A stretch of DNA of 64,000 bases, taken from Oscheius sp. JU75 (Eukaryota > Nematoda > Chromadorea > Rhabditida > Rhabditidae). The translations under genes and the position numbers were made by a program. Of the stretch, positions 1 through 10,100 are shown piece after piece. The notes under the pieces were generated by a model, which was not told where the DNA came from, did not search any database, and was given only the letters and a program-made list of their open reading frames with translations. Location of the stretch: the NCBI GenBank assembly GCA_037178855.1, contig JASJZC010000001.1, forward strand, positions 1,736,001-1,800,000, given 5' to 3'. Positions within the stretch are counted from its first letter, which is position 1. The number at the start of each line of letters is the position of its first letter.

Positions 1-795
1 TTCAGAGTATAAGGGCTAATGACTGGACATGCCAGAAGCAGGTAGGTTGACGGACAGCCAAATGGTCCAGGCGTGGGGACAGAGAATCTCGCTCCTGACT
101 CATGCCCTCACTCCCGCCTTTTGAACTCTGTCCTACTGAATGTAGTGATAGACAGTGACAGAATGGGAAAGGTTCCTGGAGAGATTCAGTCAGAGAGAAA
201 GAGTAGAGAGTCACGAAGGGTGAGAGAGACAGTCAAAGGTCTGCTGGTCAGTGTCGGCCGAGGTTTAGACTGAGAGACAGGAGCAGTATGAGTCAATGAA
301 AGTGATTAGGGGCAGTCGGACACAAAAAGTGAGACACAGAAACCAACTGCACATGACCTTCAAGGTAGTCAAAACTCTGTCTATATTTCTATCTCTTGGC
401 CCTGTCCCCCTTACTGTTAGTATGACACCATAGATAGAGAGAGAGAGAAAAAAAAGGAGGACTGAGAGTGGCTGTGGCCACTGGCAAAAGGTTCAATAAA
501 GGCGTGATTGGCGCCCGTGCGCTGTCGGAATAGGAACCTTAATGGCGTGGAGAGAGAGTGCTATGGAAGTATAAGGAATGGGGGCTCTTTCTGTCTCTCT
601 GCGATTGAGTGAGGGTGCGCGGGATCGATCTGGAGGGGAACCCCTAGAGAGAGACAGGGCTAAAGAAAGAGGTAGGGGATTTTGGAGGGAGACAGATTAT
701 GACGCGGATTAGGACAAAGAGAATGACGAGACATGAGTTAGGAGCGGGAAGAAAGGGAGAGGGTTTAATGGGCCGGAAGAGACCCTTTTTCTAGA
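1..795. other. No gene seen; low-complexity sequence
   Basis: I see no supported gene in this stretch. It is rich in short purine runs of GAGAGAGACAG type, for example near 180-240, 430-470 and 600-700. These match the filler found in introns elsewhere in the window, so part of it could be the intron of a gene that begins outside the window. The longest open frames have no recognisable domain. Confidence 0.6.
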
Positions 796-960
796 ATGCC
801 AAAGAGCGCCAAAATTCGTCATTTCGATTGCGTAATTTGCGGGATCCCTGGACTGGATGACGTAAATTTGGGCACTTTGTGGAGTTTCCAGATATATAAG
901 AAGGTTCTGGAGTATTTATGGGACTCGAACATCGTCTCTATTTCTTTCACAACTTGTTAG
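796..960 (+). CDS. Possible small ORF or terminal exon, unrecognised
   Basis: An open frame of 54 codons starts at ATG 796, directly after a TTTTTCTAG that could serve as a splice acceptor, and ends at TAG 958-960. Its residues are well mixed and include a CVIC (CX2C) pair near residue 14 and an aromatic-rich second half (LWSFQIYKK, LEYLWD). This is unlike the surrounding low-complexity DNA, so it may be the last exon of a gene whose other exons were not found. There is no homology I can name, and it could be chance. Confidence 0.2.
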   Translation: MPKSAKIRHFDCVICGIPGLDDVNLGTLWSFQIYKKVLEYLWDSNIVSISFTTC

Positions 961-2258
961 AAATGTAAAGTGACCCAAGAAATACATTAATAATATTGTA
1001 AGAGCACTATAACTAGCTTCAATCAAAATTCAAACTTGGCGCGTTTCTTGATTTGCAGGCTAATCGTGCCAGGACCTAAATATTGTAACTAGAGTGAAAT
1101 AATTGCAAAGTCTGAATATTCTGAGTCACGTGTTTTTCTATTCCATCTATTTTTCTCGCTTTAAATCTGCAACTAAGCGTGCAGCGGTGGTATTTTATGC
1201 GCTCCTCAGGAGTCCAGAGTCTCGGGTCCAAGATGATTGAACGCTTCCTGCAGAAAATTGGCAGCCGAATAATGTAGAAACGGGGTTTCGCCGCCCAAAG
1301 AACCATAAATAGCATAATTTACCAGAAGAAAGTCGATCTTGTTGGTTAAAAATGTGCAAAGAAAGGCTGATCTGCTGTCAGCCGAACCTGGTACCGGAAT
1401 CGATTGCCTTACGAGGTGAAAAAGGCTGCGTGATGATTCATTTCGGTGTTCACAAGCTGTGCGGCTAGATCAAAACGGGTTGTGTGCGTGTCGCATTGTG
1501 TCAACTTGACATTGAGTGAGGTAGTAAAAATGGAAAAGGGTATATAGTTTTTTTGCTGATCCAAAGGGGAAATACGCAGTTTATTATTTTCTTGCTCAGC
1601 GAATGCCATATATTTCAATAAAAATGAAGGGAAGTGGAGTTTTTAGGCAGTTACCACCGTTTCCTATCAAAAACACAACTTACGGAGCAGGAATTAAGGA
1701 GCAAGCGGTCACCGATGCCCGCCTTGGGCTGCTATCAGCTGTAGAATCATCCACTGATGTTTCTATCCAAATAAGACCGCGATAAACTGTCTGATTCATG
1801 AGCATTTCATAATGGCAAATTGGGTAGGAGATGATCCCGGTGTGTGACAGGATTTGATGTCAATTTTGTCCAGAAAAAGAGTGAATGCACTAAAAACTGG
1901 GCTAGAAACAAGATAAGGCATGTTTTCCGATGAAATTGGAGCTGGGTGACAAAGCGCAATAAACAAAAACAGGGAGAAGCGTCTAGAAAACGCCCGGATG
2001 CCGACGATTAGGCGAAAATTGCCGGCGGCTAGCCGTTGCCGCGCGTAATCAAACAAACTGGACACTTCTCGTGCGCAACAAATGAGATTAATGGATCGTT
2101 TCGATGAATACAGAGGCAGATTTTGCATTGTGGTAATAAATTTGTTTTGAGTCACTCCCTGATAGTTTCAGCGTCCTCACGCCATTTTTGCCTGAAGAGA
2201 TGGAAAACGAGCTTTAATAGTGAGAAAACTACAACAAACACCCTAAATCTCGAAGCTC
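961..2258. other. No gene seen
   Basis: This AT-rich stretch lies downstream of the bL33m gene. Open frames on both strands (longest about 119 codons at 1796-2155, minus) have no recognisable domain, no consistent splice pattern and no conserved-looking motif. I call nothing here. Confidence 0.6.
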
Positions 2259-2593
2259 TCAGCTCCCAATGCCGAACATCTGCTTGATGCGCTTCGGTAG
2301 ATCGGCCTTTCCTTTGATGCGCTTCGACTCCTCAAATAGACACTCGCGACCCACTAAAACGTCGTTTTTCATTAAATATGAATTCTAAAAAGGAGGGAAA
2401 GATGGAAACTTACAGGCTGGATCAAAGAAAATCCCTGAAAACTTGTCCGCGGCTCGTTCTCGTGCCCAGACGCGTGTGGAGCCTGTGATCACGCTGGCCA
2501 ATTGCACAATTACGTATCTGAAAGGAGAGTTTGTTAGGAAAATTCAGAAAAATGACGAAAAAGGTCAGAAACTCACTTGGACTTGGCTCCCAT
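2259..2593 (-). CDS. MRPL33: Mitochondrial large-subunit ribosomal protein bL33m
   Basis: Three small exons join in frame: 2593-2577, 2517-2414 and 2353-2259, with GTGAGT and GTAAGT donors and CAG/TAG acceptors. The product is about 71 residues. It opens MGAKSKYVIVQLASVITGS, matching the bL33 pattern of K-S-K, then hydrophobic beta strand, then S and T-G. The second half carries the FFDPALGRECLFEESK block, which corresponds to the family's YDP...VLF-E-KK block. bL33m is a structural protein of the mitochondrial 39S subunit. Vertebrate bL33m ends soon after the K-I-R segment, whereas this one continues about 20 residues with a basic tail (KADLPKRIKQMFGIGS). It sits about 260 bp downstream of VAC14 on the same strand, so the two could share an operon. 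The identification rests on recalled family resemblance. Confidence 0.78.
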
Positions 2594-2850
2594 CTTTTTG
2601 CACGGTTTTTTTTTCCGGGTTTTCGTTATTTTTTTTCTAAAAACTTCGTTTAAACCTGTAGGAAGAACACGGAGAGATAGAAATGGCAATATACCAGTAA
2701 AAAAGTGAACAAACACTAGAAGGCAATTTATTAAACCGTTTTCTCAAATTGTAGGCAATGTGGGGAAATAAATTATAACCTGTAGGGGGTACAAATCACA
2801 GTGAATCACAATGCAATAGCACAAAAATCGAAATAATTACGGGAAAAAAA

Positions 2851-5800
2851 CTAATTTGAGACCTCGAGACGTTGAATGGAGGCCATCAGGACTTGTCGAT
2901 GCTTCTTTCGAACCTGGAAACAATTTTCTTAGTAAATTTATGTTAAAGGTACTTACTTCGGTCTGTCTCCTGTCCAGAGCCTCCTTGAGACAGACGAAAA
3001 GAGGCTCAAAGTTGATGGAAATCTTTTTTTCCGGTTCAGATTTGCTGAAAAAGAATTGTTAAATTGGCGCGCCTAAAATTACGACGCGATATTGCGTATA
3101 GCCCGAGCTCCCGTAACCAAAATTCATTCTAAAAAAGAGTTTTGCCCACTTTTACAAGTTTTCCTCGTCAATTTTTGCATTTTTCTCGTTCTTACCTAAC
3201 CGTCGTCAAAGCTGGGACAGCTTGGAGTCGTTTGTGAAGAGTATGGAAGGCATCCGACTGCGGGAGAAGCATCAAAAGTGCTGAAAGAACTGTAGAGAGA
3301 TCTTTTTGATGGGTAGAGGAGAGCAGATCCATTCGGACGTCTAAAAACACGATTTTTAATAAAAAAAAAAAAATAGGAGGTCTTACATGCCAGAACAGGG
3401 CTCTCGATCATACTGACCAATTTATCAATTTCAACGAGGACATCGACCGTCACATCGACCTAAAATGTGTTTTTGGGTCGGGTTCTGGAAGTTTCCTACC
3501 TTTGAGAGCAAAAGAGCGATCCTCGAGGCCTGAGCATAGTTCTGGGAGAGAAGACACAGTCCCAAGAGGGCCACGGGTCGATGACACCAGCAGCGGAAGA
3601 TGCACTCGAAGAGACTGACGGTATCCTAAAATCGGAAACCTTTTGGTAGAGCCAATGCTATGGTACCTTGTCCTTGAGTTCCCGAAGCTGGTCCCTCAGT
3701 ATGAAGAGTTCAGTAGCGGTCAAGAGGACACCGTGGAGCATGGAGACGGCCATCTGGAACAGATACTTTTTGGGTAGTCAAGGAGGTGGTCAAGTACTAG
3801 AACTGAACAAGAGGAAGATGTACTCGTTCCGACTGACTACCGGTCGTGTCTAGAGAGATACAAGGAGGGACTACTCTCTGACTCATCTCTTGGTTGACTA
3901 CCGAAGAAAGAACTGTTAGTCACTTCCAAACGAGTTCAGAAGAGAACTGTTGGCTTGTCTCTTGTCTATGGACTATCCAGCTCCTGCTTCAGTCCACCCA
4001 TACTCTCGGCTCACCTGCAAGAAGGTCACGTCCTCTTCCCTCAACAGAAGAATACAGAGAGCCCTGTAGATGTGAGCTGGTTCCAGAAGGAGACAAAGTT
4101 GCCTAAAAAGAATGTTCCTCTGTCCCTGTTTCTCTGTCTCTATGTCTATATGTCTCTCTGTTTCTCTGTCTCTCTAAATGATCCTCCCTCAACCTACCTA
4201 ATGATAAGAATGCCCCTGTCCTGAAGGAGAGCCGTGTCCGAGCGAAACATCTCAATCAGACTGATACTGAACTTGATCAGAAAGGGAGAGACGGGTCGCA
4301 AATGATCCAGTGTTTCTGTAGAGAGCTGGAACGAGGATAGGTCGACCGACTGTTGCTGGTCAGTTCGGCATTGACAGACATCGGACAGAAGGTGTAAGTC
4401 GAGAAGAAGAACCTGGTCCGAGGTGTCCGTCAGGGCTGTCAAGAGGACAGGGAAAATCTTGTGCATGTGGGCGAAGATCTTAATAGGTTTCATGAGGATC
4501 GAATGTCTGATCTTACCTTGTTAGCCTGGGTAGCATGCAGATGTCTGATCCAGTTCAAAACAGCTATCCTGGTTTCTCTCTTCTCGTGCTTGACATAGCG
4601 GAGGAGGTCGTCGATGGCGCTGTTGATGGCAGTTTCTTCGAGAGTCACCTTGTCGGTTACCAGAGCCAGGAGGTGATCGTTTATGCTCTTGGCTGAAAGA
4701 GAGTGTTTGGACAGAAAGATAGAGAGACATAGAGACAGAGAGAGAAAGTGACCTACCTCGAAGCTTCTCATTTTCCAAATAAGGTAGAATCGTCTTCAGA
4801 TAGGACGAGAGGTACGGTAAGACCTGGACTCCATAGATTCCAATAAACTCGTCCATCCAGACCATGGCCAATTGTCTACTCAGGGGAGATTCCTGCTCGT
4901 GAGCATGGACGATCAGAACGTTGACCATTTGGGCTCTGTCCTCATTGGTTAGCGTGTCCGGTTTGGCTTTGACTCCTTGTAGGAACTGCCCGAGAACTGT
5001 TTCTGTTACATCCCTGACTGCCGGCTGAGTATCTCCGAGCATTTTGAACAGTCCATCAGAAACTTCAGATAGGTAGGGAAGAAGATTGAAGGATGGAGTG
5101 GTCAGGAGGGTGTTGAGCTGGAAAGAATCAGTCACTGTCACTGTCTGATACTAAAGCAGAGATACCCGGGACCTCATCTGTAAAAGACGACAGCACAAAA
5201 TCTGTCGATACTGAATTTTTACTAAAGAACAAAAGATGCCTAGACATGTAATTTCCTGTCAACTCTAACACTTCTGGTTGAATCAGGAGCAGTTCCCATT
5301 TAGTCGTCTGTTTTACTATGCGCTCGTCGTCACGCTGCAACTACTTCCAAAGTAAGTCTACTAGGTTTCTTTGTCTTTCTCTATGTCTCTCTGACTCACC
5401 CAAGATACCAAGAACCTCCTACTGGAACTCGTCTGAACATAAATCCTTTCCCGCAGCAGAACCATGAGGTTAGCAATGTCAAAGTCGCCCTTATTCACGA
5501 CAATGTCCATCACAAGACGGTCGAGGAGCTCCGCTCCTGATCTGACATTCTGATCCGTATCAGCCGACAGCTTCCAGAGGACATCGAAGAGGTTGTCAAA
5601 GTGCCCCAGGACCGATTGCTTGCAGATTTTCACAATGTTGTAGAGGGACTGAAAATGTAACGTTATAACTAGTATTTGCCTGCTCTGTATGTGTACAGAT
5701 GATTTCACTGCTTCACGCGTCTCAATGGGTGAGTGGTATATAGTCTATTTCCAACGTCCAGCGGCACCTGAATTTGAACGCTGACGGCACAGTATTTGCG

Positions 5801-6732
5801 CGCAAACAAAAAATTCCAAAACTTTCAATTTTCTTCATTTTCCGCATACTTTTTACAAATTCTGACTGTGTAACCGAATTCTAAACATACATAAACCTAC
5901 TTGACAACAAATTTAGGGGAAATATCTAAGAAACGCGTTGAAAATGGCCAAAATATATGAGCAGAGCCCCATTTTCAGCTTCCACGCTTTTTTTAGGCGT
6001 TTTTCTGGCAGATTTTTCTACAAAATGGGTATCAAGTAGATATTCTTAGGCCCCGAATCCAATGCCAATGTTAAAACAACAAAAAAATGGCTGTAAACAC
6101 TCAAAAATAGCGAATCTGAGCCCAGACTACTGTAGTTTCCTCGCAAGACCTTTCGCATTCTACCTTTAAAGAATTCGTAAGTGCCGCTGGAGGTTGGAAA
6201 TAGACTATAGCACTTTTGCCTTGTAAGCGAAACGCCACGGGTTCGATTCCGCTTGTGGCTTTTTCTGTTTTTCTCAACAAGGAAGATGTTCTACGCCGTG
6301 TTTCATCTCTTTTTCCACCCAAAGGTTTATAAAATCTACAAAAAGAAGACTTACTTCACAGGCGTAGTACCTAACATGCAGGTCCGGGTCATTGAAACAG
6401 GCCAAAACGGGTTCCAGAAGCTTCTCAGTGAAAGGAGCAGCATTTTTGCCCAAGGCAATCGCCGTAGCAGCCAATCCGATCAATCCTCCCTTCCTCGTGT
6501 GCCCATTGGATGCCATGGCCAGCTCCCTCAGAACTGTGAGCAGTTTTTCCAACTGGGCCGTCTGATTGGAGGCATAAAGTTCGCGGACTTGCCTGCAAGC
6601 CTAGCATAGTAATACAGGGGTTGCTGCATACTTTTCAACATCCAGAGCAGCCTGTTTCCTCTTGTCGTAGATCTTATCTGTGAGCAGTTTAACCACGGCA
6701 TTAGTAAGAGGAGCGTATTGGTTATCCGCCAT
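2851..6732 (-). CDS. VAC14: VAC14, scaffold of the PIKfyve/FIG4 lipid kinase complex
   Basis: This multi-exon gene starts at MADNQYAPLTNAVV (ATG 6732) and ends at TAG 2851-2853. The N-terminal HEAT repeats are clear: a RKQAALDVEK helix, then SNGHTRKGGLIGLAATAIAL, EPVLACFNDPDLHVRYYACE, then LWKLSADTDQNVRSGAELLD and LLRERIYV, all in the order known for VAC14. The C-terminal part has KLVSMIESPVLA and LLMLLPQSDAFHTLHKRLQ, which resemble the conserved C-terminal oligomerisation region, and ends LMASIQRLEVSN. VAC14 assembles PIKfyve and the phosphatase FIG4 on endosomes and lysosomes to control PI(3,5)P2. The intron at about 5653-6352 holds a MITE inserted in a tRNA-like sequence. The intron at about 5118-5403 holds a dispersed repeat. 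The short intron 4693-4756 is almost pure CTGTCTCT tract. Confidence 0.93.
4693..4756 (-). repeat. 64-nt VAC14 intron made of CTGTCTCT tract
   Basis: On the coding strand this intron opens GTAGGTCACTTTCTCTCTC, continues as degenerate CTGTCTCTATGTCTCTC repeats and ends CTCTCTTTCAG. It is one of many introns in unrelated genes of this window that consist of the same filler. Confidence 0.8.
5130..5372 (+). repeat. Dispersed repeat, copy 1, in a VAC14 intron
   Basis: About 240 bp starting at a CACTGTCACTGTC tract match 28250-28482 in the same orientation. Shared stretches include TTTCCTGTCAACTCTAAC, then TTCAATCAGGAACAGTTCCC-type sequence, then CAACTAC followed by CCAAAGTAAG and CTACTAGGTTTCT. 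The copies differ by scattered substitutions. No coding potential was seen. Family unknown. Confidence 0.75.
5741..6207. mobile_element. MITE with 27-bp terminal inverted repeats and TA target duplication
   Basis: The left end begins TAGTCTATTTCCAAC at 5741 and reads on to CCAGCGGCAC. The right end, read in reverse from 6207, gives the same 27 bases with one mismatch. Both sides are flanked by TA (5739-5740 and 6208-6209). At 467 bp with no transposase frame it is a non-autonomous element, probably of the Tc1/mariner superfamily by its TA target. It lies in a VAC14 intron and interrupts a tRNA-like sequence. Confidence 0.85.
6208..6262 (+). pseudogene. 3' part of a tRNA-Thr(UGU)-like sequence
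   Basis: After the MITE the sequence shows an anticodon arm with stem TTTGC/GCGAA and loop CTTGTAA (anticodon TGT), then GGTTCGATTCC, a perfect box B core, then GCTTGTGGCT. The left flank of the MITE (about 5712-5738) reads TCTCAATGGGTGAGTGG, resembling a D-arm/box A. The two halves therefore look like one tRNA-like sequence split by the insertion. The acceptor and T stems pair imperfectly, so it is a pseudogene or SINE head and not a working tRNA. Confidence 0.55.
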
Positions 6733-7176
6733 CCTGGAAAAATTAGACAATGATACGAAAAGAGAAGGATTATGGAGAAAAAAGCGGCAACAGCTCGCTT
6801 TGTAGGAGTACGCAAATTGCCGTCGGTTTCGGGCGTGAGACAGAATATGATACGTGAAGAGACAGAGAGACAGTGAGGGAGATGAAACGGTACGGTAGAG
6901 ACAGCACGGGATTGGGGAATTGGATTGCAATGGTTTGAAAGAATACAGAGGTAAGATTAGAGAGACAGAGTTATATTAATCGTAGTATGAAAATATTTAG
7001 GATCTGTGTAATGGTTGCTATGGAAACTGTCTTGTAGTGAGAAAGAAGCGGCCTTTCACTTTTTGACTCTCTGACTCTTTGTCTCTCTATCTCTGGCTCT
7101 GTTCCTCTGTTGTCTCTCTGTCACTCTGTCTCTCAGCATTTTCTCTCTTTTCGTCTCCCTTAACCTTCTAAGAGTC
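6733..7176. promoter_or_regulatory. Divergent intergenic region between VAC14 and IFT57
   Basis: The 444 bp between the two start codons must contain both promoters. It includes a CTGTCTCTCTGTCACTCTG tract at about 7070-7140, just before the IFT57 start. I see no clear TATA box and no X-box palindrome of the RFX type that would be expected for a ciliary gene, but I did not scan exhaustively for degenerate sites. Confidence 0.5.
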
Positions 7177-10100
7177 ATGTTCAGTAGCTCAAAAATGGAA
7201 GAAGAAGACCGCGAAGTCCAGTTAGACGACACTGCTGAAGGTCCAGGCAAAGAGTACGAGCTGTATCTGAAAAACGAGGAGCTCCTGGATAAATTGAAGC
7301 TTCTCAACTACGAGGACGGCTTCCTGGCCCAAGGTTTTCGTCCAATTCAGCGGTATCCACCTATATATTCTTGAATAACCAAATATTTTTTCAGGCACTA
7401 CTTTGTGAAGCAGACCAACGTCGGCGAGCAGTTCTATCAGTTCACATCTCTGGCCGCCTGGCTCATTCAGAAAGCGGGAAATGAGAGTTTTCAGATGCCT
7501 CAAGAGGTAGAGAACCCGTATTTATTCACAAAAATGTTATAGTTCGACGATCCTAACAGTACAACGGCTAGGATTATTTCGGAACTCAGAGCTAAGGTGG
7601 GAATTTTGAATCGCGTTTTTCGGGGGAATAGCACACCTTTTGGAGGAAAATAATGCTTTACGTAGTTGTAACGAACCCTACAACTTTGCAGAACGTCGAA
7701 AAGCTTAAAAGTGCGATCTTGGGTCCGAAAATCTTGCTGCGCGCGGCAAAGTCACTTGGAAAGTCATTTTACTGGTACAGATGGGCATCTTTAGTTTTTA
7801 CGATGTTTGCACAGTTGTAGAAAAAATCAGAACTATGCAAAACATCACAAGCCCTAAAAAGTGGCGTATAGCCCCCTAAAACTTGATTGAAGCTGGACTA
7901 CAGGGCGCAACCATTGTCGCTTTGAACAAAGTTGAACTCCATTAAGTGATGAATGTAGAGATTGGGCAGTTTGGTAAACGTTTCGTATTTGGCTTCCACA
8001 TTTGTGCATTTTATTCCGGGAAAGGGAGGAATTTCACAGAGATCGGGACTCTGAAGAATCTGTGAGGACAGACAGAAAGATTCCGACCTTGCACGTGGAG
8101 TGACTCTCTCCGTTGTAGAAGATTCGGTTGTAGCACTTTTCAATCAGGGGATAGTAGACGGAGTAGGTTGGCAGTTGGTCATAGAGTCCTTTGTTATTCT
8201 GGAGGTATGAGTAAATGTTTTTCGTAGCTGAGACTCACTGTGACTCTCTGTCTAAAGGAGCTCTCAATACGGTCCATGTCTGTTGGTAGAATAAGGTCAT
8301 TTCCTATAAAGAACGGGTCACACAGAGAAACAATGGCAGTGATAGTGACAGTGACTCTTACCATACACTTTCGGATCAGCATTGGGATTGTATTTTCCCA
8401 TGGTCATCTCCGGCCTCTTAGCTTCAAGTGTCCAGAACCTCAGATGCAGAGCCGAGTTGTTGTGAATCGGCACGGCAATCTGGTCGTACCCATCCTGCAC
8501 ACCATAGCTCGTGTGAATCCAGACGCTCTCGACCCGTTCTGGTCTGACTACCAACTTCCCCCATCTATGCTCCCCAGTGAAGCGTATGCTTCTGAGTACC
8601 CCAGCTGGAGAGTACTCTTTGGGATCGAAAGAGGCAGAGAGAGTAGTCTGAGTCATATTGTAGGCGATGGTAGCGGCAGTGGGATGCATGACAAATAGCT
8701 TAAATCGTATTTGGACACATACAGGAAAGAGTTACCTTATTGAACTCGTCATAGTAAGAATTTCCCATCCGGGGGACGATCAGATCATCCGGATCGGGGA
8801 ACATTATGTACTCCGCCGACTCCTTGTACATTAGGAGGCAGTCAGTCATGGCCGAGGCCTGATTTCGGAACTCCAACTCCAGATTGGGGTTGAATTTGGA
8901 GGAAGAGGCTCTTTGGGCACCTGAATATCTTTTTTAGCGGTCTCTCTCAGTTTCACTGTCATCTGCAACGGTTTTCTGCGTAGCATGTATTTTTAGCTCT
9001 ATGGGGGGGGGAAGGAGGGAGGGGAGGGGAGCTGGCGATTGTCCTTGAGTTCTACACAACGGTATAAAGTCTTATCGCCCTCCAAGAAGTAGAGCTTTCC
9101 AAAAATTATCATAACCTCTGCTTGCGCAGGGTCGCGATAAATACCAACCTCAAAAAGTTTAGGCTTTTAAGCAAAGAAATATACGCAGGCCGTTGGGGTC
9201 ATGGAAGAGGCACGCCGAGATAATACGGGTGGGACGCGGTACGCTCTTCGGCCTGTCTATGGTCTGTTCAGCTGAAAAGTTGAAAACAGCCCTTTAACAT
9301 TGTTCGTGACACGTGAAATGAATAAAAACCGATATGAAATGATGCCGGCGTAATATCATGTTTCTTGTCGGTTTTTATCCTTTTTTTGGGCCCTTTTTCA
9401 GTAAAAAAGGGCTGCGCCGCGAACAATGTTAAAGGACTGTTTCTTCCACTTCTCAGCTGAACAGACTATACTTACCTATTTTGACCCCTGGCCAAGGAAC
9501 TGTCCTACTGTTCGGATACTTCTCCAGAATGTCAAATAGGGGCTTGACCATTGACCGAATATAAAAATGAAGAAAAGCTCCATAGTGCGAGTAGACCTCC
9601 GCTGTCAGGAGTAACAGCTCCCAATTTTCGTTCATGAACATGGGACTGAAGCAAGTGACCACTTGATGAGAATCTTTATAAGGTACACGCATTTCGATCT
9701 GAGTAGAGACAGTGATAGAGAGTTTCCTGACTTACAACTAAACCGTCTTGACCGGCATTGAATTCTAGCCAATTGGCATTTGGTACCAGTTGACCGACAG
9801 CTAGGAAGGGAACCCATTTGCAGTAGAAGGGGACCATGCCGACCACTTGGCGAATTCTAGGATAGGAGTGTTCAGGCGGACAGGGGAACAGAGACAGAGA
9901 GGCAGAGAGACAGCGAGACAGGAAGACAGAGACGGAGAGACAGAACAGAGAGACAGAGAGACAGACTAACCGGGCGAAAGAGTGATAGAGAGGCAAAGAG
10001 ACTGAAAGACTGAGAAAGAGAGAGATAGGGGGCAGGGGAACAGAGGGACAGAAAGACACAGAGGCTGAACTCACTCCAAAGACGTCGTTTCACTCCGCTT

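Noticed and set aside
2856-3062. Separate plus-strand ORF near the end of VAC14
   Set aside because: Antisense to the VAC14 terminal exons, whose minus-strand translation continues the family.
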